Assembly: GCA_014983025.1 (NCBI GenBank)
Contig: JADCLP010000007.1
Location: 53,257 to 117,256, forward strand
Reading direction: 5' to 3'
Source of the DNA: Erythrobacteraceae bacterium E2-1 Yellow Sea
GTDB taxonomy: Bacteria; Pseudomonadota; Alphaproteobacteria; Sphingomonadales; Sphingomonadaceae
Length of the DNA stretch: 64,000 nucleotides
Shown here: in pieces, positions 46,827 to 55,665 of the stretch
Numbering within the stretch: position 1 is the first letter of the stretch
How the letters are laid out: each line of letters begins with the position of its first letter
The notes under the pieces: generated by a model
What the model was told of the DNA's origin: nothing
The model's input: the letters and a program-made list of their open reading frames with translations, nothing else
The model's database searches: none
Translations under genes and position numbers: made by a program

Positions 46827-47050
46827 CCGTGGATCTGGACCACCAATCCCAAGCGCTTCAAACCGCCGGAACTCTAACATAAATGGCGGACCTCCCTAAT
46901 GGGGCTGGTCAGTCACGTGACAGGCCATTAAAAAGATGACCCCGGATATCTTTCAGCCACGGCCAAACTGCACAAACAGTATTGCAATGCTGGGTTGAAA
47001 TTTGCTTTCTACATCCCAATGCCAAGCGAGACATTTAGCAAGAAAGATTG
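46827..47050. other. Noncoding gap between the IS remnants and the regulator gene
   Basis: I see no supported gene in these 224 bases. The sequence includes a short stretch, GGTCAGTCACGTGACAGGCC, with an internal GTCACGTGAC palindrome (46910-46922 area), and is AT-richer toward the right. It marks the transition to the amine-catabolism region. Confidence 0.4.
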
Positions 47051-48064
47051 TCATCCTCGTTGGTTTGGTTCCTGCGCCAGCATCCGCGGATTGCTATAGT
47101 CTTTCTTGGTTGAGCGTGGCGATCGGCCAAACCTACTCCTATAGCTGTGTGAGAAATGACTGCTGTTCGCAAATCCACATGCTACTCCGATTTCCGTAAT
47201 GGACAAACTGGTGCTTCGAAGCAGTTTGTGAGCATGCTCGAGGCGAATTTCCAGGTAGGACCTCGCAACTGTTTGACCAATTTGCGAAACAAACAGCCTA
47301 TCGAGTTGGCGCATCGAAACGTCAAAAATTCTTGCTAGCTCTTTGCGAGAGAGTGGAGTTTCAATCTCTGTTTCCATTACTGCGAGGACGCGCAGGACTG
47401 TGTCATTTGCCGTTCGAAAACGTTCGCGAAGACCGAGCCGCTGGGGGCGCTCGGCGGTTCGAGCCTCGGTGCGGATGAACCACTCGCTCACCTGAGAGGC
47501 GAGTGAAACGCCACAATCGTGCTCGATCAGCTCGATGGCAAGATCAAGCGCTGCGGTGCCTCCGGCACAAGTTATCCGACGCCGGTCGATCACATAGAGA
47601 TCGGTGTTGATTGCGAGCTGTGGAAATTCGTCTGTCAACTCAATTAGATGCTCCCAATGGATCGTTGCACGGTGCCCCTCGAGCAGTCCCGCACGAGCCA
47701 GGATATAGGGTCCCCCCGAAATTCCAACGATCGTGACGTCCTGCCGCCCAATCCTGCGGAGCCAAGCAATCGCCTTTTTATCGCGAAACTCGGCTGGGTT
47801 TCCCGCGGCGAAGACGCATAGCATGTCGCACTCGATTGTGTCGCCGACTTGGCGATCAACTGCGATCCGAGCGCCATTGGAAGCCTGTGCATACTCACCT
47901 TGGAGGCCGACGTGAAACCATCGATAGAGCTGTGTGCCCCGAATTGTATTTGCCGCACGGAATGGCTCAATCAACGATGCGTAACTCATTAGGGCAAAGC
48001 CATCAATCATGAGGAGCCCCAATGTGCGGCAGGAATCCCATCGTCTTCTGTCTAAATTAGGCAT
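47051..48064 (-). CDS. GlxA-family AraC-type regulator (GbdR/SouR-like)
   Basis: The 337-residue protein has an N-terminal DJ-1/PfpI-like domain (LGLLMIDGFALMSYASLIEP; VGISGGPYILARAGLL at the nucleophile elbow, where Gly replaces the catalytic Cys) and a C-terminal double helix-turn-helix (LARIFDVSMRQLDRLF and ITEIGVACGFANSSHFSH). This GATase1-like AraC group includes GbdR, SouR and CdhR, which sense glycine betaine, sarcosine or carnitine metabolites. It is divergent from soxBDAG with 85 bases between, so it is the likely activator of that operon; the inducer would be an N-methylated amino acid. Confidence 0.87.
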   Translation of the reverse strand: MPNLDRRRWDSCRTLGLLMIDGFALMSYASLIEPFRAANTIRGTQLYRWFHVGLQGEYAQASNGARIAVDRQVGDTIECDMLCVFAAGNPAEFRDKKAIAWLRRIGRQDVTIVGISGGPYILARAGLLEGHRATIHWEHLIELTDEFPQLAINTDLYVIDRRRITCAGGTAALDLAIELIEHDCGVSLASQVSEWFIRTEARTAERPQRLGLRERFRTANDTVLRVLAVMETEIETPLSRKELARIFDVSMRQLDRLFVSQIGQTVARSYLEIRLEHAHKLLRSTSLSITEIGVACGFANSSHFSHSYRSRFGRSPRSTKKDYSNPRMLAQEPNQRG

Positions 48065-48149
48065 ATAAGAGTCTATATATCACAAATATCTTTAAAGCAT
48101 CTGATATATTGTCCAGCACAATCCGATGGGGAGGCGCGGCGAAAGTTTT

Positions 48150-49403
48150 ATGCGGTATTCCATTTTTAGCCTCGCGCGAAACGCCATATCGGGCCACCAC
48201 CGTTGGCCGAGGCAATGGCCCGATGCTACGCCGCGCGAAGCATACAGCATCATCATAATTGGCGGCGGCGGCCATGGACTGGCAACAGCCTATTACCTCG
48301 CTTCTCGGCACAGAATTTCCAACATTGCCGTGCTTGAAAAGGGTTGGATCGGCAGCGGCAGTGCTGGCCGCAATACCACGATCATTCGTTCGAACTACGG
48401 CTTGCACGAGAACGAGGCATTCTACGAATTCTCGATGAAACTGTGGGAGGGACTCGAACAGGACTTGAACTACAATGTCATGGTAAGTCAGCGAGGCATC
48501 CTCAATCTCTATCATAGCGATGGGCAGCGCGACGCCTATGTGCGGCGCGGCAACACAATGGTAATGCATGGTGCAGGTGCAGAATTGCTGGATCGTGAAC
48601 AGACGAGGCGCATTGCCCCCTTTCTCAACTTCGAAAATGCGCGCTTTCCGATCATGGGCGGCCTGCTGCATCGCCGTGGCGGCACCGCGCGCCATGATGC
48701 GGTCGTTTGGGGCTATGCCCGCGCTGCTGCGGCACTCGGTGTCAACATAATCCAAAATTGTACCGTCACCGGCTTCCAGCGCGATTCGCAAGGTGCAGTC
48801 GTAGGCGTGGAAACGACGCGCGGGCCGATCCGATCTGAAAAAGTCGGCATGTGCGTTGCCGGACATACTTCTCAGGTTGGGTCGATGGTCGGGCTGAAAC
48901 TGCCGATTGAAAGCCACGTTATTCAGGCATTTGTGACTGAAGGGCTGAAACCGGTGATCCCGAATGTCATCACCTTTGGTGCTGGACATTTCTACATAAG
49001 CCAATCCGACAAAGGTGGACTCGTCTTTGGCGGCGATCTTGACGGCTATAAGAGCTATGCGCAGCGCGGAAACATGCCGGTCGTAGAGGATGTATGCGAA
49101 GGCGGCATGGCGCTGATGCCGATGATTGGACGTGCTCGTATTCTGCGCTCTTGGGGTGGCATTATCGACATGTCGATGGACGGTTCACCGATTATTGATC
49201 GGACACCTATCGATGGACTCTACCTCAATGGAGCCTGGAATTATGGTGGCTTCAAAGCAACACCGGCCTCGGGCTATTGCTTTGCCTACCTCCTCGCCAA
49301 CGACACACCACATGAGACCGCTGCAGCCCTACGCTTCGACCGGTTCCGCGAGGGCCGATTGATCGATGAAAAGGGTGTCGGCCCGCAACCGAACCTACAT
49401 TAG
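48150..49403 (+). CDS. soxB: Heterotetrameric sarcosine oxidase-type beta subunit
   Basis: The 417-residue FAD/FMN protein begins MRYSIFSLARNAISGHHRW, then IIIIGGGGHGLATAYYL (dinucleotide site 35-50), and the RRGGTARHDAVVWGYARAA segment in which His182 corresponds to the histidine that binds FMN covalently in known SoxB. It oxidises sarcosine, or in the paralogous N-methylglutamate dehydrogenase, N-methylglutamate. ATG 48150 is taken by family comparison; an ATG at 48126 would add eight residues. Order B-D-A-G with regulator and purU is the classical one. Confidence 0.9.
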   Translation: MRYSIFSLARNAISGHHRWPRQWPDATPREAYSIIIIGGGGHGLATAYYLASRHRISNIAVLEKGWIGSGSAGRNTTIIRSNYGLHENEAFYEFSMKLWEGLEQDLNYNVMVSQRGILNLYHSDGQRDAYVRRGNTMVMHGAGAELLDREQTRRIAPFLNFENARFPIMGGLLHRRGGTARHDAVVWGYARAAAALGVNIIQNCTVTGFQRDSQGAVVGVETTRGPIRSEKVGMCVAGHTSQVGSMVGLKLPIESHVIQAFVTEGLKPVIPNVITFGAGHFYISQSDKGGLVFGGDLDGYKSYAQRGNMPVVEDVCEGGMALMPMIGRARILRSWGGIIDMSMDGSPIIDRTPIDGLYLNGAWNYGGFKATPASGYCFAYLLANDTPHETAAALRFDRFREGRLIDEKGVGPQPNLH

Positions 49404-49415
49404 GAGAGCGAAGAA

Positions 49416-49676
49416 ATGCGCATCGTTTGCCCTTATTGTGGGGATAGGGACACCGAAGAATTCATTTTTCGAGGCGAAGCACTGGGCAGGCATCCGGGTC
49501 TCAACTCGGACGAGTATGCGATGTTCGAACATGTTTATCACCGCACCAACCTGTCGGGTAAAACAAGTGAACATTGGTACCATGTGCAAGGCTGCCGAAA
49601 CTGGATTCTTGTGGAGCGAGACACCCTTACTCACACGATCTATTCGGCACGGCTGGCGAAGGATGGAGAGTCATGA
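49416..49676 (+). CDS. soxD: Sarcosine oxidase-type delta subunit
   Basis: The 86-residue zinc protein has Cys5 and Cys8 (IVCPYCGDRD) and His56 and Cys60 (YHVQGCRNW), the zinc ligands of SoxD. It is a structural subunit of the alpha-beta-gamma-delta complex. It follows soxB at 12 bases, behind AGGAGAGCG, and overlaps soxA as ATGA. Confidence 0.92.
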   Translation: MRIVCPYCGDRDTEEFIFRGEALGRHPGLNSDEYAMFEHVYHRTNLSGKTSEHWYHVQGCRNWILVERDTLTHTIYSARLAKDGES

Positions 49677-52630
49677 GCCGGCGGGCGGAAGGTGGATTAG
49701 TCGATCGCAGCAAGCCGCTGCGATTCACCTTCGACGGTCGCGATTACCAAGGATTCGAAGGAGATACACTTGCATCGGCATTGATCGCCAATGATGTCAA
49801 ATTGGTCGCACGCTCTTTCAAATATCATAGGCCACGCGGAATTCTCACTGCTGGCGCGGACGAACCCAATGCGCTTGTAACCCTAGGAAACGGGGCATAT
49901 AGGACTCCAAATACGCGGGCAACCACCGTTCCGCTCTATGATGGGTTGACCGCAGTAAGCCAAAACCGCTGGCCAAGTCTCGCCTTCGATCTCCTCGCGG
50001 TCAACCAACTGGCCTCGCCGCTTTTCGTCGCAGGATTTTACTACAAGACATTCATGCGACCCGCGTGGTTTTGGGAAAAGGTCTATGAACCAATTATCCG
50101 CCGTGCTGCGGGACTTGGAAGCCTTTCAATACAGCCCGATCCCGACTGCTATGATCGCGAACACGCTTTTTGTGACCTGCTCGTGATTGGCGGGGGAGCT
50201 GCAGGGCTTGCTGCGGCATTGACAGCGGCGCGGGCAGGCCTAAGGGTCATTCTGGCCGACGACGATATGTGGCTCGGCGGCAGTTTGCTTGGCGAACGGT
50301 TGGAAATCGATGGCCGCCAAAGTGCTGACTGGGCATTGGATAGAACGCGCGAACTTGCCGGAATGCCCAACGTGAGTTTGCTGACGCGAACCTCGGTATT
50401 CGGGATATACGATGGTTGCGAGTATACGGCTTTCCAGCAGCTTTCCAACGACGGCGCGCCTGCATCTGAAGGCACACCGCGTCAGCGGCTCTGGAAGATC
50501 ATCGCCCGTCGCTCGATCCTTGCGACAGGTGCCACCGAACAACCCTTGGTGTTTGGCGGAAATGATCGTCCTGGGGTGATGATGGCGTCAGCGGTTTCGA
50601 CCTACGTTAATCGCTTTGCCGCATTGCCCGGAAGACGCGCCGTGGTGGTGACATGCAGCGACAGCGGCTGGCAGTCGGCGCTCGACATACAAAGTGCAGG
50701 GATTGAAGTGATCGCGCTGGTTGACACGCGCGCCACTGAGCATTCACTGGCAAGTGAAGTTTCGCGAAGAGGAGCTAAAATCTTCCTCGGCGCACGCGTC
50801 CGCGATGCATTTGGGAAGACTCTCAATCGCGTCGAAATCGAGCTGATCGATGGGTCGATCCGTTCGCTTGACGCAGACCTGCTGGCAATGGCAGGCGCAT
50901 GGCGGCCAAATATTGGACTCGGCGCTGCTCTCGGAGCAAAACCGGTATGGTGCGAGAGCCTGCAGAGCTTCCGGCTTGCCGATACTCCGCCAGGATTGGT
51001 GGCTGCCGGAGCCGCAAATGGTCATTATAGCGCTGCCGCAGCCCTCACCGACGGCGTCGCTAAGGCTGTCGAGCAGGCAAACGAACTCGGCCGATCGATT
51101 ACCGATGCTCCGGGTTTCCAGACAAGCGAGCAGCTCGCTTCGGCGCATCAAACGTGGGGTACATCCAGTTCCCGAACCAAGGCATTTGTCGATTTTCAAA
51201 ACGACGTCACGGACAAGGACGTGCAGTTGGCGGCTCAAGAAGGATTCGTGTCCGTCGAGCACTTGAAGCGCTATACCACGTTGGGCATGGCGACCGATCA
51301 GGGCATGACTAGCCAGCTCAACGGCCATGCGCTGCTCGCTGAAGCGACTGGACGCACGGTCGGCGAGGTTGGGACAATCCGTGCACGCCCGCCGGTCCGC
51401 CCGGTGGCCATCGGTACACTTGCCGGAATGCATCGCGGCATGCATTTCCGCCCGACCCGCAGGACGGCAAGCCACGAACTGGCTGAGGCGCTTGGAGCGA
51501 GCTTTGTGGATGTCGGCCAATGGAAGCGTGCGCAATGGTTCGCACGCCTGGACGAGGAGGATTGGCAGGACGCGGTCAATCGAGAGGTCCGACAGACTCG
51601 CAGCCGAGTTGGAATCTGCGACGTCTCAACGCTCGGCAAGATCGATGTTCATGGCGACCACGCAGGAATTCTCCTGGACCGTCTCTACATTAACGGATTT
51701 TCCCAGCTAGCGGTTGGCAAGGCGCGATATGGTGTGATGCTGCGTGAAGATGGACACGTCTTGGACGATGGGACCGTTACGAGATTTGCCCAAGACAATT
51801 ACTACATCACAACGACGACAGCTAATGCAGCGCGAGTGATGCAGCATATCGATTATGCCAGACAAGTCCTTTGGCCAGAGCTCGATGCCCAGGCGGTGTC
51901 GGTGACAGAGCAGTGGTCGACCTTTGCCATTGCGGGGCCACAATCGCGCGCTTTGTTGCAGGCCGCGTTTCCCGATGTCGACCTTTCGAACATGGCGATG
52001 CCTTTCATGAGGGCGATGCGCTTTCGCTGGAATGGTTATGAAGTCCGGATTTTTCGGATTTCTTTCTCCGGTGAGCTTGCCTTTGAAGTAAGTGTTTCAG
52101 CGATGGTTGGCGACCAGTTGATCACCTACCTCTTCGAGGTTGGCGAACAATTTGGTGTAATTCCTTATGGGACAGAAGCGTTAGGGGTCATGCGGATCGA
52201 AAAAGGTCACGTCGCCGGCAATGAGCTTAACGGTCAAACGACGGCAGCCGATCTCGGCCTAGGCAAGATGATGTCAACAAAGAAGGATTTCATAGGCCGT
52301 ATTATGGCTCAGCGCCCAGGTCTTATCGACCCCTCCCGACCTGCATTGGTCGGGTTGAAACCAATTGACCGGACCGATGCTCTGCGCTCTGGAGGGCACC
52401 TGTTTGCTGAGGGAGCGCCATTCAGCCCTGCTAATGACCAGGGCTATGTGACCTCATCGGCATATTCGGCGACGCTTGGCCATTCGATTGCTCTTGGGAT
52501 GTTAGCGCATGGTCGTGAGCGATGCGGCGAGCGAGTGGTGGTTCACAACCCCTTGCGTGGAGGAGATGTATTGGCAGAAGTTTGTAACCCGGTTTTCTAT
52601 GATCCTGAAGGGAATAGGCTACGTGGATGA
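49673..52630 (+). CDS. soxA: Heterotetrameric sarcosine oxidase-type alpha subunit
   Basis: The 985-residue protein has three parts: an N-terminal ferredoxin-like fold (about 10-110, SFKYHRPRGILTAGADEPNA), an NAD-binding oxidoreductase part (GGGAAGLAAALTAARAG at 173-189; LATGATEQP), and a C-terminal GcvT-like tetrahydrofolate domain (about 600-980; SISFSGELAFEVSV-like RISFSGELAFE and GTEALGVMRIEKGHV). The folate domain captures the oxidised methyl group as 5,10-methylene-THF. ATG 49673 overlaps soxD; an upstream extension in the same frame to 49574 has no family sequence. Homologous MgdC of N-methylglutamate dehydrogenase is a real alternative. Confidence 0.92.
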   Translation: MSRRAEGGLVDRSKPLRFTFDGRDYQGFEGDTLASALIANDVKLVARSFKYHRPRGILTAGADEPNALVTLGNGAYRTPNTRATTVPLYDGLTAVSQNRWPSLAFDLLAVNQLASPLFVAGFYYKTFMRPAWFWEKVYEPIIRRAAGLGSLSIQPDPDCYDREHAFCDLLVIGGGAAGLAAALTAARAGLRVILADDDMWLGGSLLGERLEIDGRQSADWALDRTRELAGMPNVSLLTRTSVFGIYDGCEYTAFQQLSNDGAPASEGTPRQRLWKIIARRSILATGATEQPLVFGGNDRPGVMMASAVSTYVNRFAALPGRRAVVVTCSDSGWQSALDIQSAGIEVIALVDTRATEHSLASEVSRRGAKIFLGARVRDAFGKTLNRVEIELIDGSIRSLDADLLAMAGAWRPNIGLGAALGAKPVWCESLQSFRLADTPPGLVAAGAANGHYSAAAALTDGVAKAVEQANELGRSITDAPGFQTSEQLASAHQTWGTSSSRTKAFVDFQNDVTDKDVQLAAQEGFVSVEHLKRYTTLGMATDQGMTSQLNGHALLAEATGRTVGEVGTIRARPPVRPVAIGTLAGMHRGMHFRPTRRTASHELAEALGASFVDVGQWKRAQWFARLDEEDWQDAVNREVRQTRSRVGICDVSTLGKIDVHGDHAGILLDRLYINGFSQLAVGKARYGVMLREDGHVLDDGTVTRFAQDNYYITTTTANAARVMQHIDYARQVLWPELDAQAVSVTEQWSTFAIAGPQSRALLQAAFPDVDLSNMAMPFMRAMRFRWNGYEVRIFRISFSGELAFEVSVSAMVGDQLITYLFEVGEQFGVIPYGTEALGVMRIEKGHVAGNELNGQTTAADLGLGKMMSTKKDFIGRIMAQRPGLIDPSRPALVGLKPIDRTDALRSGGHLFAEGAPFSPANDQGYVTSSAYSATLGHSIALGMLAHGRERCGERVVVHNPLRGGDVLAEVCNPVFYDPEGNRLRG

Positions 52631-53126
52631 GGGGCTTCAGATAGAGGAGCGGCAAAATGTAGCATTCGCGAGCATTTTGGCACGCAAAAACCAAAATGGC
52701 GAAACTATTGGAGAGCTTATTGGAGGCAGCCTTCGTGAAGGGCCTTTGACAACGATTTTGGGTGATACGGTATACATCGGCACTGGGCCCGGGAGTTGGC
52801 TAGCTACTTCGAGCACTAAGGCCACCGACTTTGCAGACAACCTTGCTACCAAACTTGCGGGTCGCGCATCTGTATCTGATCAGTCGGGCGCGTATTGCGT
52901 GACTAGGATAACCGGAGATAGAGCGCGCCATCTGCTGCAGCGGGGAGTTGCAATCAATCTCCATCCTGATGTCTTTACAACGGGTTGCGCCGCGACGACT
53001 GTTATTGCACACATTGCCGTAGTGATCTGGCAAATCGACATCAGTCCGACCTATGATATTGCTACATTTAGGACGTACAGCCCTGACTTTCGGCACTGGC
53101 TTGCTCATTCATGGAGGTCGTTTTGA
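52599..53126 (+). CDS. soxG: Sarcosine oxidase-type gamma subunit
   Basis: The 175-residue GcvT-like protein contains the SoxG pattern GPGSWLATSS, CVTRITGDRARHLLQRGVAINLH-like ITGDRARHLLQRG, and a final YDIATFRTYSPDFRHWLAHS. It completes the four-subunit enzyme. The start is uncertain: ATG 52599 overlaps soxA by 32 bases, while a GTG at 52623 overlaps by 8 and may be the real one. Sequence identity to usual SoxG seems low, as is normal for this subunit. Confidence 0.83.
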   Translation: MILKGIGYVDEGLQIEERQNVAFASILARKNQNGETIGELIGGSLREGPLTTILGDTVYIGTGPGSWLATSSTKATDFADNLATKLAGRASVSDQSGAYCVTRITGDRARHLLQRGVAINLHPDVFTTGCAATTVIAHIAVVIWQIDISPTYDIATFRTYSPDFRHWLAHSWRSF

Positions 53127-53167
53127 CCAGCGCTCAAAGAGAAGTGACGATGGCTCCATAATTTATC

Positions 53168-54007
53168 TTGACGATCTCGGCACCTAACCAGCCCGGAATT
53201 GTGTCTCGCGTGACCCGAGTAATCTTCGAGAATGGTGGAGATATTAAAGAAGCGAACCAGTTTGACGACGCTGAAAGTAAACGGTTTTTCTGCCGAATAA
53301 TTTTTACCTTACCCAGTGATGCGACGAGAGCGGCATTCTCTTCCGAATTAGCAACACAAGCCGAGGCGCTCGATTTGGATTGGTCGATGCGATCGAGTGC
53401 AGAACGGCGAAAAGTCCCCATCCTTGTTTCGAAATTCGACCATTGCCTTGTCGATTTACTTTACCGCGTGCGTATCGGTGAATTGCCGATGACGGTTGTA
53501 GGCATTGTGTCCAATCACCCGCGAGAAACGTTCGATGGCATGGGTTTTGGTGAGGTTCCCTTTCATCACCTCCCGATCACCAAGGAAACGAAACCGCAAC
53601 AGGAAGCCCAGATTAGGGCAATCGTTGAGGATGAGGGGACCGAACTCGTTATCCTTGCACGCTACATGCAGATTCTCTCCGACGAGATGGCAGCCTATCT
53701 TTCGGGCAGATGTATCAATATTCATCACAGCTTCCTCCCGGGCTTCAAGGGAGCGAAGCCATACCACCAGGCGCATGCCCGTGAGGTGAAGTTGATTGGT
53801 GCGACTGCCCATTTCGTGACAGAAGATCTCGATGAAGGCCCGATTATAGAACAGGATGTCGATCGCATAAGTCACAACAATATGCCTGATATGCTGGTCA
53901 GGAAGGGGAGAGACATTGAGCGCCGGGTGCTTTCGCAGGCTGTGTCCTTCTATCTAGAAGATCGAGTCTTCGTGAATCGCACGCGAACGGTGGTGTTTCG
54001 AGACTAA
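53168..54007 (+). CDS. purU: Formyltetrahydrofolate deformylase, start region disrupted by a stop codon
   Basis: The 279-residue reading from TTG 53168 has an N-terminal ACT domain ([20 protein letters not shown]) and a formyl-transferase domain with [20 protein letters not shown] (catalytic Asn-His) and [14 protein letters not shown] (Asp). It releases formate from 10-formyl-THF and frees folate. The normal start seems to be ATG 53150 (MAP), but codon 4 is TAA (53159-53161), after which FILTISAP follows in the same frame. So either the gene is a recent pseudogene, translation restarts at TTG 53168 without a clear ribosome site, or the stop is a sequencing error. Position behind soxG fits its role. 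Confidence 0.85.
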   Translation: MTISAPNQPGIVSRVTRVIFENGGDIKEANQFDDAESKRFFCRIIFTLPSDATRAAFSSELATQAEALDLDWSMRSSAERRKVPILVSKFDHCLVDLLYRVRIGELPMTVVGIVSNHPRETFDGMGFGEVPFHHLPITKETKPQQEAQIRAIVEDEGTELVILARYMQILSDEMAAYLSGRCINIHHSFLPGFKGAKPYHQAHAREVKLIGATAHFVTEDLDEGPIIEQDVDRISHNNMPDMLVRKGRDIERRVLSQAVSFYLEDRVFVNRTRTVVFRD

Positions 54008-54079
54008 CTTCGCGTATCTTTCGTCACTCGCCCCGATTGCACTCGATCAGGGTAGGTATATTCAGCCTTGGGTGCCTCC

Positions 54080-54760
54080 CTAGGAAGCTAACACATATTC
54101 CATGATGCGGTCATGGACTTCTCGCTCCATGTCGCCGAGACCAAGATGATCGGGCTTGTCATAACCGATGAGCGGCACGAGGCCTTCTATTTGGCTTGCA
54201 ATCACACCTGCACGCAGTTTGACTGACTTGTGAGTGATTTTGGGGTTCGCCCTAGCAATCAGCAGCTCCAATTGCTGTCTGTGCTTGACATAGAACCCAT
54301 CGAGCGCGGCTCGCGCGCCTTCATAACGAAAAGAAAGCGCCCACATTTCTGAAAAGAATTTGGATGTTTCTTCAGTACGTGCGTCTTCGATTAAGTATCG
54401 AATTATGTTCGAAAGTACATTGACACTCGAGTTTCCTTCTATTTGATCGAAGATCGTCACATATTGTTTAAAGTAGTGCGTATCGAGAGTGTAGTCGAGT
54501 GTTTCCAATATTAGTTCCCGCTTTGTCTCAAAGTAATGCTGCAGAGTCTTCAAGTGAATTCCAGATCTGTTCGCAACTCGCCTCATGCTGAAAGCCGGAT
54601 ATCCATTCTCAACTAAAATTGCCCTGGCGGACTTCAGAATTTCCATTCTGCGGTCCTTTCCCGCATCGCCATTTTTCCCCGCTTCCGATTTCGAAGCGCG
54701 CGGCTGACGACTCTTGATGTTGGTTTGCTTCTCGGATCTGGACTTTGCTGATTTTGACAA
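54080..54760 (-). CDS. TetR/AcrR-family transcriptional regulator
   Basis: The 226-residue protein has a basic, flexible N-terminal tail (residues 1-37, many K, S and R), a TetR helix-turn-helix (ILVENGYPAFSMRRVANRSG, then IHLKTLQHYFETKREL) and an all-helical ligand domain. The frame starts with TTG 54760 behind AAGAGAAAC; ATG 54646 would remove the tail but keep the whole HTH. It is divergent from the cytochrome c/amine oxidoreductase/ALDH unit and the natural candidate repressor of it. Ligand unknown, presumably an amine or its aldehyde. Confidence 0.88.
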   Translation of the reverse strand: MSKSAKSRSEKQTNIKSRQPRASKSEAGKNGDAGKDRRMEILKSARAILVENGYPAFSMRRVANRSGIHLKTLQHYFETKRELILETLDYTLDTHYFKQYVTIFDQIEGNSSVNVLSNIIRYLIEDARTEETSKFFSEMWALSFRYEGARAALDGFYVKHRQQLELLIARANPKITHKSVKLRAGVIASQIEGLVPLIGYDKPDHLGLGDMEREVHDRIMEYVLAS

Positions 54761-55138
54761 GAGTTTCTCTTATTAACACGGCTTGAAGCCATGAAGAATG
54801 CACAGTTTCTCAAAAAGAACAAGATGCGACTCATTCTGCTCGCATGATTTGCGGACTTCATACCGTCTCGCTTTCACGCCAATAGCAACAACGGTTCGAC
54901 GTAGCCTTCCAAATTTCCTTGGATTTATACGTAGACGATTCACTTCAAAAATAGGTGATCTTTCAGTTCTTTGCAGGCCAGATTTAAGCGAGTTGAAGTG
55001 CCAAAAATGGGGAGATAAAGCAAACTCGCGAAATTGCATGCTGCCAAAGGTTAGCTCTTGACATCGATCTGCTTTTGACGTTTTATACCGTCATATGACG
55101 GTGTACAGTGGCCGAATATTTTCGGCGAAAGGTGTTTT
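54761..55138. promoter_or_regulatory. Divergent control region between the TetR gene and cytochrome c gene
   Basis: No gene is supported in these 378 AT-rich bases. A 16-base perfect palindrome ACCGTCATATGACGGT stands at 55087-55102, 37 bases before the cytochrome start codon, flanked by further matched bases (TA before, TA after with one mismatch between). Its size and position fit a TetR-family operator. The remaining 300 bases hold no recognisable element, and may be decayed sequence. Confidence 0.55.
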
Positions 55139-55540
55139 ATGACAAAGTCGAAGAGGTCGGGAATTTTCGTGGCGGGCGCAATCCTTTTGGCTGTGTGCAC
55201 CACCTCCGCGTCGCCGGGGATTGCCGCGAAAAATGGCTGTAATGCGCAAGCTGGCAAGCAGATTGCGCAAATGTGCGTCGCCTGCCACAGTTTCGACTCT
55301 GGTAGGAATATGACCGGTCCTGCACTCCGCGGCGTGGTCGGGCGTTCCGCAGCGAGCGCCAAAGGGTTTCGCTATTCTCGCGCACTCATGAATTTGGACA
55401 TCAATTGGACGACTGCCAATCTCGATAAATTCCTGTCCGGACCACAGAAGTTTGCGAAGGGCACTACGATGGCTTTCGGCGGTTTGCCTGACAAACAAAG
55501 ACGAGCAGATTTAATCTGTTATCTGAAAACATTGAAATAG
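55139..55540 (+). CDS. Periplasmic class I cytochrome c
   Basis: The 133-residue protein has a signal peptide (IFVAGAILLAVCTTSAS, cleaved near PGIAA), a single heme motif CVACH (Cys46, Cys49, His50), the GPALRGVVGR segment of small class I cytochromes, and Met111 in GTTMAFGGL as likely sixth ligand. An AAAGG site precedes ATG 55139. It comes first in the unit before the Tat-exported flavin amine oxidoreductase, in the position of CycN before NicA2-type enzymes, so it is probably the direct electron acceptor. Confidence 0.9.
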   Translation: MTKSKRSGIFVAGAILLAVCTTSASPGIAAKNGCNAQAGKQIAQMCVACHSFDSGRNMTGPALRGVVGRSAASAKGFRYSRALMNLDINWTTANLDKFLSGPQKFAKGTTMAFGGLPDKQRRADLICYLKTLK

Positions 55541-55665
55541 AGTGTAAGAGTTTTAGATTCTTCGCATGTCTTGACTGCTGTGGCGCTTAGAAATGATTTA
55601 GGAAACGCTACTTTGTGAAGTGCAATTGAATAAATTACATTCAATCATTCAATAGAGAGGTGCAA

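Noticed and set aside
44115..53161. Three in-frame TAA codons (44115, 46716 and 53159), two at places where the family normally has Tyr; considered TAA readthrough or recoding.
   Set aside because: Two lie in decaying IS fragments, where nonsense mutations are expected, and normal genes in the same region end with TAA or TGA in the ordinary way. The third is discussed as a lesion of purU.
54798..55061. Possible 87-residue gene in the TetR/cytochrome gap.
   Set aside because: No ribosome site, no domain and no coding-like pattern; the overlapping minus-strand frame is equally meaningless.
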